This document shows, piece by piece, positions 1 through 8,067 of a DNA stretch of 64,000 nucleotides; the stretch's first letter is position 1, and every line of letters begins with the position of its first letter. Both the position numbers and the translations under genes were made by a program. The stretch is from assembly GCF_001435295.1 (NCBI RefSeq), contig NZ_CM003594.1:1364001-1428000 (forward strand), written 5' to 3'. Under the pieces are notes generated by a model, which was not told where the DNA came from, searched no databases, and worked only from the letters and a program-made list of their open reading frames with translations. This stretch comes from Psychrobacter sp. P11F6. Its GTDB lineage: Bacteria; Pseudomonadota; Gammaproteobacteria; Pseudomonadales; Moraxellaceae.

Positions 1-89
1 ATCTTGGCGTTTGAGTCGATATCGTGAATGGTTGCTGTCACACCACGAGCACAGCCGCCACATTTCATATTTACAATCCATAGTTTCAT
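1..89 (-). CDS. copZ: HMA-domain copper chaperone (CopZ-like), partial
   Basis: Only the first 29 codons are in the window; the gene runs off the left edge. The protein begins MKLWIVNMKCGGCARGV, so it has the MxCxxC metal-binding motif of heavy-metal-associated domains near its N terminus, as in small cytoplasmic Cu(I) chaperones that hand copper to CopA. The ATG at 89 follows a good ribosome site (GGAGAAAGGCT). It is divergent from copA and shares its MerR-type control region, which supports a copper role. The total length cannot be seen, so a longer HMA-containing protein is possible. Confidence 0.75.
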   Translation of the reverse strand, partial: MKLWIVNMKCGGCARGVTATIHDIDSNAK

Positions 90-124
90 AGCCTTTCTCC
101 AAATAAGTTTTTATTTCATCACTA

Positions 125-155
125 AGCTTAAGCCTTGTCATGATGGTAAGGTCAA
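125..155 (-). promoter_or_regulatory. CueR/MerR-type promoter for copZ-like gene
   Basis: Reading the minus strand, a -35 TTGACC (150-155) and a -10 TAAGCT (125-130) are separated by exactly 19 bp. That over-long spacer is the hallmark of promoters activated by MerR-family regulators. The spacer holds an imperfect dyad, CCTTACCATCATGACAAGG, of the size bound by CueR. A cueR-like gene lies nearby, so copper-dependent activation is the natural inference. Confidence 0.72.
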
Positions 156-176
156 ACACATTTTAAAAAAACAGGC

Positions 177-207
177 TTGACCTTACCATCATGTCAACCT
201 CTATGCT
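177..207 (+). promoter_or_regulatory. CueR/MerR-type promoter for copA
   Basis: A -35 TTGACC (177-182) and a -10 TATGCT (202-207) flank a 19-bp spacer, as in MerR-family-controlled promoters. The first 15 bp (TTGACCTTACCATCA) are identical to the divergent promoter for the copZ-like gene, so the two form a long inverted repeat. The predicted transcript start near 214 leaves a leader of about 27 nt before the ATG at 241. Confidence 0.72.
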
Positions 208-240
208 GTTGATAACAGATTGAACATGATAGAGGGTGTT

Positions 241-2709
241 ATGAACTCAGAAAATAGTAAGTCTTATCTTTACAATGAAACATTGCCAATTGAGGGTATG
301 ACCTGTGCTTCCTGTGTGGGACGAGTGGAAAAAGTATTAAAAAAAGTTGAAGGTGTTGAAAATGCTGAGGTGAATCTAGCGACTGAAAACGCCATGATTT
401 CCTCGTCTCAACCTTTAGATCTAATTGCAGTAACCAAAGCCGTAGAACGAGCCGGTTATAAGGTCTTGGCCTCTCAGCCGATTGAGTTGTCGATAGAAGG
501 TATGACTTGTGCTTCCTGTGTTGGACGGGTAGAAAAAGCCTTAAAAAAAGTCGAGGGCGTACAACAAGCAAACGTCAACCTTGCTACTGAACGCGCATGG
601 GTACAAGGCAACGCTCAAGTACAGAGCAGTGATTTGATTCAAGCCGTTAAAAAAGCGGGGTACACGGCTAAGCAGAATGCGCGTGTTCAACAGGATAAAA
701 AAGCCACGGAACAGCAGCAGCTGAAACGAGATTTAGCGATCTCTTTAATTCTAGCCGTGCCTGTTTTTATTCTAGAAATGGGGTCACATATGATTCCAGC
801 TTTTCATATGTGGGTTATGGACAATATCGGCACGCAACAAAGCTGGCTGATTCAATTTGTTTTGACCACGCTGGTACTTATCTTTCCAGGGCGACGTTTT
901 TATCAAAAAGGTATTCCAGCATTATGGCGCTTGGCCCCAGATATGAATTCATTGGTGGCGGTTGGCACACTGGCAGCTTATAGTTTTTCGCTAGTCGCAA
1001 CATTTATTCCACAAGTTCTACCTGAGGGCACTGTGAATGTGTATTACGAAGCGGCGGCTGTGATTGTGAGCTTAATTTTATTAGGGCGTTATTTTGAGGC
1101 AAAAGCCAAAGGGCGTACCTCTCAAGCCATTCAACACCTAGTGGGTATGCAAGCAAAAACAGCACGTGTTCACCACAATGGGCAAGTGATTGAAGTGCCG
1201 ATTGCAGAGGTGACCACAGAAACGATTGTTGAGATTCGTCCCGGTGAGCGTGTTCCAGTCGATGGTGAAGTCGTTGAAGGTCAAAGTTATATTGATGAAT
1301 CCATGATTACAGGTGAACCCGTTCCTGTCAAAAAACAAGTCGGTGATCAAGTGGTAGGAGGCACGGTCAATCAGAATGGAAACTTAAATTTTCGGGCAAC
1401 TGCCATTGGAGAATCGTCGGTATTGGCGCAAATCATTCGCATGGTTGAACAGGCTCAAGGGTCTAAATTACCGATTCAGGCATTGGTTGATAAAGTCACT
1501 ATGTGGTTTGTCCCCATAGTCATGCTCTTGGCAATGCTAACTTTTATAGTCTGGTTTATTTTTGGTCCTGAACCTGCTTTGACGTTTGCTCTCGTCAATG
1601 CCGTTGCCGTCCTAATCATTGCTTGTCCCTGTGCAATGGGCTTGGCAACCCCTACCTCGATTATGGTGGGGACAGGTCGCGGTGCAGAAATGGGCGTCTT
1701 ATTCCGCAAAGGTGAAGCATTACAAGCTTTACAAGACGTTCAAGTCATTGCGGTCGATAAAACTGGAACATTGACTGAAGGCAAACCAACCTTAACAGAT
1801 TTTTATGTCCAACCAGGGTTCGAACGTGAGCAAGTCTTGCGTATTGTGGCATCGGTTGAAGCAAAATCTGAACATCCCATTGCCCTAGCCATTGTTCAGG
1901 CCGCAGAGCAACAAAATATTAGCTTATTACCAATTACTACTTTTGACTCTGTGACGGGATTTGGAATCAAAGCAGAAGTGGCAGGTCAAGCCGTTCATAT
2001 TGGTGCTGATCGTTATATGCAGCAATTAGGACTTGATGTTACTTCCTTTAAAGACGAAGCCGCGCACTTAGGACAAGAAGCTAAAACCCCCATATATGTC
2101 GCGATTGACCAGAAGCTAGCAGCCATTATTGCCGTTGCAGATCCTATTAAAGACACCACTTATGCCGCTATTGCAGGTTTACATCAACTGGGCTTAAAAG
2201 TAGCCATGATTACAGGCGACAATCGGCATACTGCGCAAGCGATTGCAGCAAAATTACATATTGATCAAGTGATCGCAGAAGTGTTGCCTGATGGAAAAGT
2301 AGATGCGATACATCAACTGCAACAACAATATGGACGAGTGGCTTTTGTTGGTGATGGTATTAATGATGCGCCCGCTCTTGCTCAAGCTGATGTCGGTCTG
2401 GCGATTGGGACAGGGACGGATGTGGCAATTGAAGCCGCAGATGTAGTGTTAATGTCAGGTAGTTTACAAGGGGTTCCTAATGCGATTGCTTTAAGTAAGG
2501 CCACCATCAAAAATATTCGACAAAATCTATTTTGGGCATTTTTCTATAACATTGCTTTAATTCCAGTTGCCGCAGGGGTTTTATATCCAGCATTTGGAAT
2601 TTTGTTGTCACCTATTTTTGCAGCAGGCGCAATGGCGCTATCCTCTGTTTTTGTGCTAGGTAATGCCTTACGCTTAAAGTATTTTCAGGTGCCAACGATT
2701 AAAGCATAG
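241..2709 (+). CDS. copA: Cu(I)-exporting P1B-type ATPase CopA
   Basis: This 822-residue inner-membrane ATPase exports Cu(I) from the cytoplasm. It has two N-terminal HMA domains with GMTCASCV motifs (Cys22/25 and Cys90/93), the transmembrane CPC metal site (462-464), the phosphorylated Asp506 in DKTGT, the SEHP motif of P1B pumps and the GDGINDAP hinge motif. The CPC motif with two CxxC HMA domains indicates Cu(I)/Ag(I) rather than Zn/Cd. In-frame TTG (220) and ATG (226) codons lie upstream, but the ATG at 241 has the AGAGGG ribosome site and fits the predicted transcript start. A terminator separates it from cueR. The length is normal for two-HMA CopA proteins. Confidence 0.95.
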   Translation: MNSENSKSYLYNETLPIEGMTCASCVGRVEKVLKKVEGVENAEVNLATENAMISSSQPLDLIAVTKAVERAGYKVLASQPIELSIEGMTCASCVGRVEKALKKVEGVQQANVNLATERAWVQGNAQVQSSDLIQAVKKAGYTAKQNARVQQDKKATEQQQLKRDLAISLILAVPVFILEMGSHMIPAFHMWVMDNIGTQQSWLIQFVLTTLVLIFPGRRFYQKGIPALWRLAPDMNSLVAVGTLAAYSFSLVATFIPQVLPEGTVNVYYEAAAVIVSLILLGRYFEAKAKGRTSQAIQHLVGMQAKTARVHHNGQVIEVPIAEVTTETIVEIRPGERVPVDGEVVEGQSYIDESMITGEPVPVKKQVGDQVVGGTVNQNGNLNFRATAIGESSVLAQIIRMVEQAQGSKLPIQALVDKVTMWFVPIVMLLAMLTFIVWFIFGPEPALTFALVNAVAVLIIACPCAMGLATPTSIMVGTGRGAEMGVLFRKGEALQALQDVQVIAVDKTGTLTEGKPTLTDFYVQPGFEREQVLRIVASVEAKSEHPIALAIVQAAEQQNISLLPITTFDSVTGFGIKAEVAGQAVHIGADRYMQQLGLDVTSFKDEAAHLGQEAKTPIYVAIDQKLAAIIAVADPIKDTTYAAIAGLHQLGLKVAMITGDNRHTAQAIAAKLHIDQVIAEVLPDGKVDAIHQLQQQYGRVAFVGDGINDAPALAQADVGLAIGTGTDVAIEAADVVLMSGSLQGVPNAIALSKATIKNIRQNLFWAFFYNIALIPVAAGVLYPAFGILLSPIFAAGAMALSSVFVLGNALRLKYFQVPTIKA

Positions 2710-2722
2710 ATTATATTAAGAT

Positions 2723-2757
2723 AGGGTTAAAGTAGCCGTTTGGCTTTAACCCTTTTT
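2723..2757 (+). terminator. Intrinsic terminator after copA
   Basis: A 10-bp perfect stem (AGGGTTAAAG / CTTTAACCCT) with an 11-nt loop is followed by TTTTT. It lies between copA and cueR and should reduce cueR expression from the copA promoter. Confidence 0.8.
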
Positions 2758-2774
2758 ATATCAGGAGCAAAGTT

Positions 2775-3167
2775 ATGAATATCGGTCAAGCGTCAGAGCA
2801 ATCGGGAATCTCTCCCAAAATGATCCGCTATTATGAACAGATCGGGTTGCTTGATGCCGCAAAACGCTCAAATTCAGGGTATCGAATCTATTCTACACAA
2901 GATATAAAAGACTTATGCTTTTTGAGACAGGCTCGTGATTTAGGTTTTTCGTCCAAACAGATGAAAGAGTTGCTTGATTTGCGGAAAAATACAGATCGGC
3001 AGAGTGCTGATGTTAAACAATTGACACTGAAACACATAGAAACCTTAAATCAAAAAATAGCTCAATTGCAAGATATGGTGAGCTCACTACAGATTTCAGC
3101 TGATCATTGCTCAGGTGATGCAAACGCAGATTGTGCCATATTAAAAGATCTTGAAAAGAGTAAATAA
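2775..3167 (+). CDS. cueR: Cu(I)-responsive MerR-family regulator CueR
   Basis: This 130-residue cytoplasmic regulator has an N-terminal MerR winged helix (GQASEQSGISPKMIRYYEQ), a long dimerisation helix and a C-terminal metal loop. The loop reads CSGDANADC with cysteines at 112 and 120, the same spacing and numbering as the copper-binding cysteines of E. coli CueR. CueR untwists promoters with 19-bp spacers, and two such promoters lie upstream of copA and the copZ-like gene. The start has an AGGAG site (TCAGGAGCAAAGTT). It sits downstream of copA across a terminator, so it may be expressed weakly by read-through or from its own promoter. Confidence 0.92.
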   Translation: MNIGQASEQSGISPKMIRYYEQIGLLDAAKRSNSGYRIYSTQDIKDLCFLRQARDLGFSSKQMKELLDLRKNTDRQSADVKQLTLKHIETLNQKIAQLQDMVSSLQISADHCSGDANADCAILKDLEKSK

Positions 3168-3599
3168 AATAAATTAGATATAATCTTACCTGTTTTTTAT
3201 GCATATCTCAGTCTGAAAAAACATGTGTCTAAAAGAATACTTTCAGAAAAAATTAAGGCTATGGTTCCCTAGTGAGGACTTGAACACTCGGCTGTAGTTT
3301 AAAGATGACAATGGTTTGAGATATTTAGATAATTAAAGTGTACTTCGGTGTGTACATGCATTGGGATTTTCGAGGGTATTTCAAGTTACTTTTAATTTAT
3401 CATAACGTCTGTTAAGCGAAGCTTATTTTCTTGTCAGATCATTGTATCCCATCAATAGCTTATTGCGCTCAGCTGTTAGGCTTTAACACTAATGTGGTGC
3501 GATTGGACAGTAGTTAATTATCAAAAAGCATGTTAGGCGTTGATTATAATAGGTATATTATCAGTCACAAACCTTATAATTCTAAAAAATAGAGTAAAA
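3168..3599. other. Gene-free stretch with tRNA-end-like remnant
   Basis: No convincing gene is seen in these 432 bp. The stretch is AT-rich. It contains a minus-strand fragment resembling the 3' end of a tRNA (3262-3289) and two copies of the heptamer GTTAGGC (3476-3482 and 3532-3538). It separates the copper locus from the ABC-F gene and may be the scar of an integration or recombination event. Confidence 0.5.
3262..3289 (-). pseudogene. Possible tRNA 3'-end remnant (tRNA-Asn-like)
   Basis: On the minus strand the segment reads GAGTGTTCAAGTCC and then TCACTAGGGAACCA. It has a T-loop-like TTCAAGT, a following CCTCA, an acceptor-like strand CTAGGGA, and A-CCA. The 5' side of the T stem does not pair properly, and no anticodon or D arm lies upstream, so it is not a working tRNA. 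Such 3' fragments are what integrases leave at island borders. The tRNA-Asn assignment is from memory of related acceptor stems and is weak. Confidence 0.35.
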
Positions 3600-5183
3600 A
3601 TGCAAAATTTAATCGAAGCAAAACAGTTAAGCTTAAACTTCCCTGATTCGCCTTTGCCATTGTTTTCAGGAATTGATCTATTCTTGACTGATGAATTACA
3701 AGCACTTATTGGCAGAAATGGAGTAGGAAAATCCTATTTAGCAGCAATATTAGCGGATAAATTAAAACCTAGTGAAGGAAGCGTACATCGCTTTTGCAAT
3801 ATAGGTTATGTGGCTCAAGGTGAGACAGTATTAACAGGAACAGCAGGTGATATTTTAGGTACAAGTCAGATACAGCAAATCAGCAACCGAGTCCTAGATG
3901 GTAAAGGCACACTAGAAGACTTTAGCTTTATGGATGATAAATGGAATTGGGAGGTTGAAACAGAAGCGCTTTTAGCAGAAGGGGAGCTAACACTAGATAT
4001 ACTTGATCGTCCGTTTAAGACGCTAAGCGGTGGCGAACAAACACGTCTAAAGCTATTGGCACTTAAAAAACAAGGTTGTGATTTTTTAATACTTGATGAG
4101 CCAAGCAATCATTTAGATCGTGATGGGCGTACGTGGCTTGCGCAGTGGTTAAAAAATTTTAGCGGTGGCGTTTTATTAATAACGCACGATACCATCTTGC
4201 TAGAGCATGTACAGATTGTTTATGAGCTAACTCCCACAGGACTATCTGTTAGTCATGGTGGTTGGCATGATTGGCTACAAAGTCAGGAGCAATTGCTTCT
4301 AGGCGCTCAAAGAGAGGCAGCTCAAACAAAAAAAGAGTTGCAACAAGCCAAACGTGATCAGCAAATTGCTCAAGAGAAAACTGAACAGCGTCAAAGTCGC
4401 GGTAAAAATCAGCGCAAAGATAGCAATCAAAGTAAAATTTTTTTAGACCGTGAATTAGGACGTTCTGAAGCTACACAATCACGCAAAGCTAAGCTTCATG
4501 ATGATCGAACACAAAATGCAGCTGATCAAGCAGCCAGTGCTAAGGCTCAGCTAGAGATCATAGAGCCGCTAGCAATTGTCACCGCACCCCCTGAAGCTGC
4601 TAGCAATCCTCTTTTGCATTTATCTAACATCGTTCTACCGTTTGGTGCGACAGCGCCTATTAGCCTAATTATGAATAAAGGTGAACGTATTGCTATCACT
4701 GGTAAAAACGGCAGCGGAAAATCTACACTATTAAAAGTAATATCAGGTCAGCTTGAGGCAAAGCAAGGTGAAGTAGCAGTGACTGAGTCCTATCGTTTTA
4801 TGGATCAGAATTTTTCTTTTCTTGATAAGGAGTTATCAGCACTAGATAATTTTCATCAGCAATCACCTGGCTGGACAGAAGACTTATATCGGACTCGATT
4901 AGCACAGCTTAGAATCAAAGGTGACGCTGCAATAAAACCAGTTCATACCCTAAGCGGTGGTGAGCAACTCAAAGTCGCTTTGGCGTGCTTATTTTGTGGT
5001 GCTACTGCGCCTGCATTATTACTATTAGATGAGCCAGACAATCACTTGGACATAGAATCAAAAAATTTGCTTCAGCAAGCATTACATGATTACACAGGCG
5101 CGCTCATTTTAGTTTCTCATGACGAAAAATTTATAGAAGCTATTGGTAATATGGATTACATAAAATTAGAGAATACAGTTTAG
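3600..5183 (+). CDS. ABC-F family ATPase (Uup/EttA-like)
   Basis: This is a soluble protein of 527 residues with two ABC ATPase domains and no membrane segment, the layout of ABC-F proteins that act on the ribosome. Domain 1 has Walker A GRNGVGKS (38-45), signature LSGGEQ and Walker B FLILDEPSNHLD; domain 2 has GKNGSGKS, LSGGEQ and LLLLDEPDNHLD. The charged, Gln/Lys-rich linker between them is the usual P-site tRNA interaction region. I chose the ATG at 3600, since the upstream extension from a TTG at 3540 is hydrophobic and unlike the family. It could be a translation factor or an antibiotic-resistance ABC-F; the sequence alone does not decide. It stands alone beside possible recombination scars. 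Confidence 0.85.
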   Translation: MQNLIEAKQLSLNFPDSPLPLFSGIDLFLTDELQALIGRNGVGKSYLAAILADKLKPSEGSVHRFCNIGYVAQGETVLTGTAGDILGTSQIQQISNRVLDGKGTLEDFSFMDDKWNWEVETEALLAEGELTLDILDRPFKTLSGGEQTRLKLLALKKQGCDFLILDEPSNHLDRDGRTWLAQWLKNFSGGVLLITHDTILLEHVQIVYELTPTGLSVSHGGWHDWLQSQEQLLLGAQREAAQTKKELQQAKRDQQIAQEKTEQRQSRGKNQRKDSNQSKIFLDRELGRSEATQSRKAKLHDDRTQNAADQAASAKAQLEIIEPLAIVTAPPEAASNPLLHLSNIVLPFGATAPISLIMNKGERIAITGKNGSGKSTLLKVISGQLEAKQGEVAVTESYRFMDQNFSFLDKELSALDNFHQQSPGWTEDLYRTRLAQLRIKGDAAIKPVHTLSGGEQLKVALACLFCGATAPALLLLDEPDNHLDIESKNLLQQALHDYTGALILVSHDEKFIEAIGNMDYIKLENTV

Positions 5184-5314
5184 AATGGCATACCCCAAGG
5201 GAACCAGCTATTTCAGCCCTCATGCGTATTAGTAGACTACTTAAAATAGACTGCTATAATGGAACCACTTATAACAGACTATAAAAAATTTAACACGACA
5301 ACCTCCTGTCCTAT

Positions 5315-5782
5315 TTAACCAAATACCCGCCATAATATCCAAAATAATCCAGCCATAATGATGGCAATAACCAATAGCCGTTTCAGCCAATAGGGCATCA
5401 GCGGTTTTTTATAGCCTAAATCATTAAGCTGGCTGTCCACACCATTTTGCAGGCTCTTGAATCCTCGACTTTGCTTAGTCGTTTTGACGCGATTTTTGAT
5501 CAGCTGTCCAGTTTCATCCTCAGCACCTTGCTCTCTATCAAAGCTAATAGCATGGTTAGGAATGCCTTGCTTGCTGGCGATAGTGTTGAGTTTTTGCTGC
5601 TGCTTTACCTTTAATTGTGTCTCATAGGCATCAATCCTATTCTTGGCGTCATCCATACTAATGCCTTCATCTGCCGCCAAAGCCTTGATCGCCATCACTA
5701 AATTGTTTTTTTCGATCATCATGATGACGTCTCTTGGCAGCTTTGGGTTGACTGGTTTTGAGCTAGGGTCGGGGTTAAACAT
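5315..5782 (-). CDS. Hypothetical protein, C-terminal membrane anchor
   Basis: I do not recognise a defined function for this 155-residue protein. Residues about 15-52 (PRDVIMMIEKNNLVMAIKAL and onward) resemble the short helical motif of the ribosomal protein L7/L12 C-terminal domain, which recurs in small bacterial proteins. The middle is charged and polar. The last 25 residues hold one transmembrane helix (LLVIAIIMAGLFWILW), so the protein is probably tail-anchored in the inner membrane with its bulk in the cytoplasm. It is a single gene facing away from ppa's promoter side. Confidence 0.75.
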   Translation of the reverse strand: MFNPDPSSKPVNPKLPRDVIMMIEKNNLVMAIKALAADEGISMDDAKNRIDAYETQLKVKQQQKLNTIASKQGIPNHAISFDREQGAEDETGQLIKNRVKTTKQSRGFKSLQNGVDSQLNDLGYKKPLMPYWLKRLLVIAIIMAGLFWILWRVFG

Positions 5783-5943
5783 GACTGTCCTTATGGCGAT
5801 ATGAAAAATAGGTATCGATAGTGTTGATTATTATAACCATTTTACAGCAGTAATATTCAATCAAAAAAATACCGCAATCACGATAATGACTGCGGTATTT
5901 TGATAGCTATCCTTTATTAGTATTTCTGCCAATTTTTGATAGC

Positions 5944-6474
5944 CTATAGGTCTTTCCAGCGTTGGATAGACTCTTTGATGACTTCTTTTGCTTCTGCAAC
6001 ATCGCCCCAAGATTCAACGACCGTAGTGCCTGGTTTTTTCAGATCTTTATAGTGGCTGAAATGGAACTCTAACTGGTTGATTAGCTGCTTTGGTAGATCC
6101 GCTAGGCTGTTATAAGCATTGCCTGTATCACGGTCGTCAGCAGGTACGACGACGATCTTGTCATCGACTTCGCCATCATCAACGAACTTCATCACACCAA
6201 TGACTTTGGCTTTTAAGAAAATACCAGTTGGTAGCGGCTGCTCAGTCAGTAATAACACATCAAGCTCATCACCATCTTCGTCAAGTGTTTGCGGGATAAA
6301 ACCATAGTTACAAGGCTTGGCAAAAATCTGTGGATCAATACGATCAAGCTCAAATACCGCCAGTTCGCGATTCCACTCAATTTTATGGCTGCTACCAGCT
6401 GGGATTTCTACTACTACGTTGATAATGCCGCCGTCTACATCGCCTGCGTCCAAAATTTTGTTAAAATCTGCCAT
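5944..6474 (-). CDS. ppa: Inorganic pyrophosphatase
   Basis: This cytoplasmic family I pyrophosphatase (176 residues, the usual hexameric bacterial length) hydrolyses PPi to two phosphates and so pulls biosynthetic reactions forward. The signature EDGDELDVLLL carries the metal-binding aspartates of the family I motif. HKIEWNRELAVFELDR and the C-terminal EVIKESIQRW are also typical. The ATG at 6474 is preferred to the in-frame TTG at 6486, because GGAG lies just upstream of this ATG and would be inside the longer frame. Confidence 0.95.
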   Translation of the reverse strand: MADFNKILDAGDVDGGIINVVVEIPAGSSHKIEWNRELAVFELDRIDPQIFAKPCNYGFIPQTLDEDGDELDVLLLTEQPLPTGIFLKAKVIGVMKFVDDGEVDDKIVVVPADDRDTGNAYNSLADLPKQLINQLEFHFSHYKDLKKPGTTVVESWGDVAEAKEVIKESIQRWKDL

Positions 6475-6682
6475 AAAGTACTCCAATTTGCTTTTGTTTT
6501 AAGTGCTTGAATAATAAGTGATGATAAAAGAATAACGTCGCGGCACTGCGATATTATCACTGTGCCCAATATGTGCCGCCTGCGATTATAACAAGTTTGA
6601 CTCAAATTTTCTCACAATGCTTAAGTCTAAGCGTGCACGATATTATGCAAAAAAAGATTATGCAAAAACGGACTCAAAGAAC

Positions 6683-7465
6683 TCACTTGGGTGCGAGTGC
6701 GCGTAGCTCAATGAGTCCGGCATGACGCTTAGCAATGTTATCAATAAGTTTTTGGGTCACTTGCTCATAGCTTAAGGCTTCACCAGTTTGTTCATCTGAC
6801 TCTTTTTGCATAGCCACAAAGTCGGATAACCGTAACATTTGCATCCCCGCATAGCCGCACGGATTAATCGCATTAAATGCGGACAAGTCACAATTTAAAT
6901 TAAGCGCAATACCGTGATAGCTAAATCCATGTTTAATTTTGAAGCCTAACGATGCCATTTTTCCAAGCATAATTTTATCATCCGCTACAGATGTATCAGC
7001 ATATAGATAAACACCGGGTGCGTCACGGCGCGCATGGGCGCTGATGGCTGTTGTGTCTGATGAAGCAGGATTTTGCAAACAGTCATTGATGACGTCTTCG
7101 ATTGCTTGCTCGGCATGCGAGACCAAGTTGCGCACACTCCAGCCCAAGCTATTCAAATCGAACAACCAATAAATAACCAGCTGCCCGTGACCATGCCATG
7201 TCACTTGACCGCCGCGATCCGTTTTTATAATAGGCGTATTGGTACGTTGCAAGATGTGCTCTTCTTTACCTGCTTGCCCTAAAGTATAGACATCATTGTG
7301 ATCGACAATCCATAATTCGTCAGGTGTGCGCAGTCCTTGCTGTTTTTTTAAGTCAATACGCGCAAGTGTACGTGCTAGCATCGCATCGAGAGTGGGAACG
7401 TAATCGGCTGTTGTTAGAGATTTGCTGATCAGTGTGTCATTAAGCTGTTGCGTAGTGTTTTGCAT
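6683..7465 (-). CDS. lipB: Octanoyl-[ACP]:protein octanoyltransferase LipB
   Basis: LipB moves octanoyl groups from ACP to lipoyl domains, the first step of lipoate synthesis, in the cytoplasm. The family motifs are present: RGGQVTWHGHGQLV, the lysine-bearing GKMASLGFKIK, SYHGIALN, and the catalytic cysteine in INPCGYAGM. The gene is a little longer than E. coli LipB, with extra N-terminal residues and a short insertion around NPASSDTTAISAH. The start is uncertain: the ATG at 7465 is chosen, but an in-frame GTG at 7510 would add 15 residues and neither has a strong ribosome site. lipA is not adjacent in this window. Confidence 0.93.
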   Translation of the reverse strand: MQNTTQQLNDTLISKSLTTADYVPTLDAMLARTLARIDLKKQQGLRTPDELWIVDHNDVYTLGQAGKEEHILQRTNTPIIKTDRGGQVTWHGHGQLVIYWLFDLNSLGWSVRNLVSHAEQAIEDVINDCLQNPASSDTTAISAHARRDAPGVYLYADTSVADDKIMLGKMASLGFKIKHGFSYHGIALNLNCDLSAFNAINPCGYAGMQMLRLSDFVAMQKESDEQTGEALSYEQVTQKLIDNIAKRHAGLIELRALAPK

Positions 7466-7510
7466 GAGAGTCGCAGTCTTATTGTGGTCTGGTTCGAAGA
7501 GGTGTATCAC

Positions 7511-8067
7511 TGATATTCAGTCGTGATATCGATAGTGAGTGTAGCAGTTTTTGCGATTGGTACCCAAGATTATCTCTGGTCACGCTGTAAAACTCAACAA
7601 TCAAAACACTGATAAACGCCCTAACGGAGTAGCCATAATAAGCAAAAGTTCTCAGTGCTTAATATGAAATTTCTAGCATTGTGATGCGTGTTTATAGACA
7701 CTTATTTCATACAGACGCAGTAGTCAACTTAATGTGCTGTTCATTGATTCGTTGATGCGCTACATTAAAGTGCAATGAATGGAATCGCATTACTTATGTT
7801 CCGGGGTTGCCATCAATGTAACCCGCTGATTAGGGCGTGTCCTCAATTCAATCGATTACTTTCTAAATGGGCTAAAAATAGCTAAATTTTGCCAAACATC
7901 GTCAAATAGCTTATTAATATCTCGATATTATTTGCGCTACTTTTCTTGTTTGACGGCAATTTATCTCATGTTTATCACCATTTTTAAAATGAGGACAAGC
8001 CCTAGAAATACAGAGTCTCTAACCCAATAGAGTATATTGACTCCAACGCAGATGACAAGGAAGATAA
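7511..8067. other. Gene-free stretch carrying a MITE-like element
   Basis: No gene is seen. The stretch separates lipB from the aldehyde dehydrogenase gene, which point away from each other, so it should contain both promoters. Its right third is occupied by a 170-bp inverted-repeat element (7833-8002), described separately. Confidence 0.6.
7833..8002. mobile_element. MITE-like element, 170 bp, TA-flanked
   Basis: The left end reads GGGCGTGTCCTCAATT and the right end, on the other strand, GGGCTTGTCCTCATTT: near-perfect terminal inverted repeats of about 16 bp. The element is flanked on both sides by TA, matching a TA target-site duplication. Inside, TTTTGCCAAACATCGTCAAA and the complement of TTGTTTGACGGCAA also pair loosely, so the whole unit could fold into a long hairpin. 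It has no coding capacity, so mobility would depend on a transposase elsewhere. The parent family cannot be named from here. Confidence 0.7.

Noticed and set aside
3262-3340. Complete tRNA gene
   Set aside because: Only a 3'-end-like part exists; no D arm, anticodon arm or paired acceptor strand could be found upstream on the minus strand.
5191-5206. Direct or inverted partner of the tRNA-like end (GGGAACCA after the ABC-F gene)
   Set aside because: Only an 8-base match in the opposite orientation, easily due to chance, so I do not use it as an island border.
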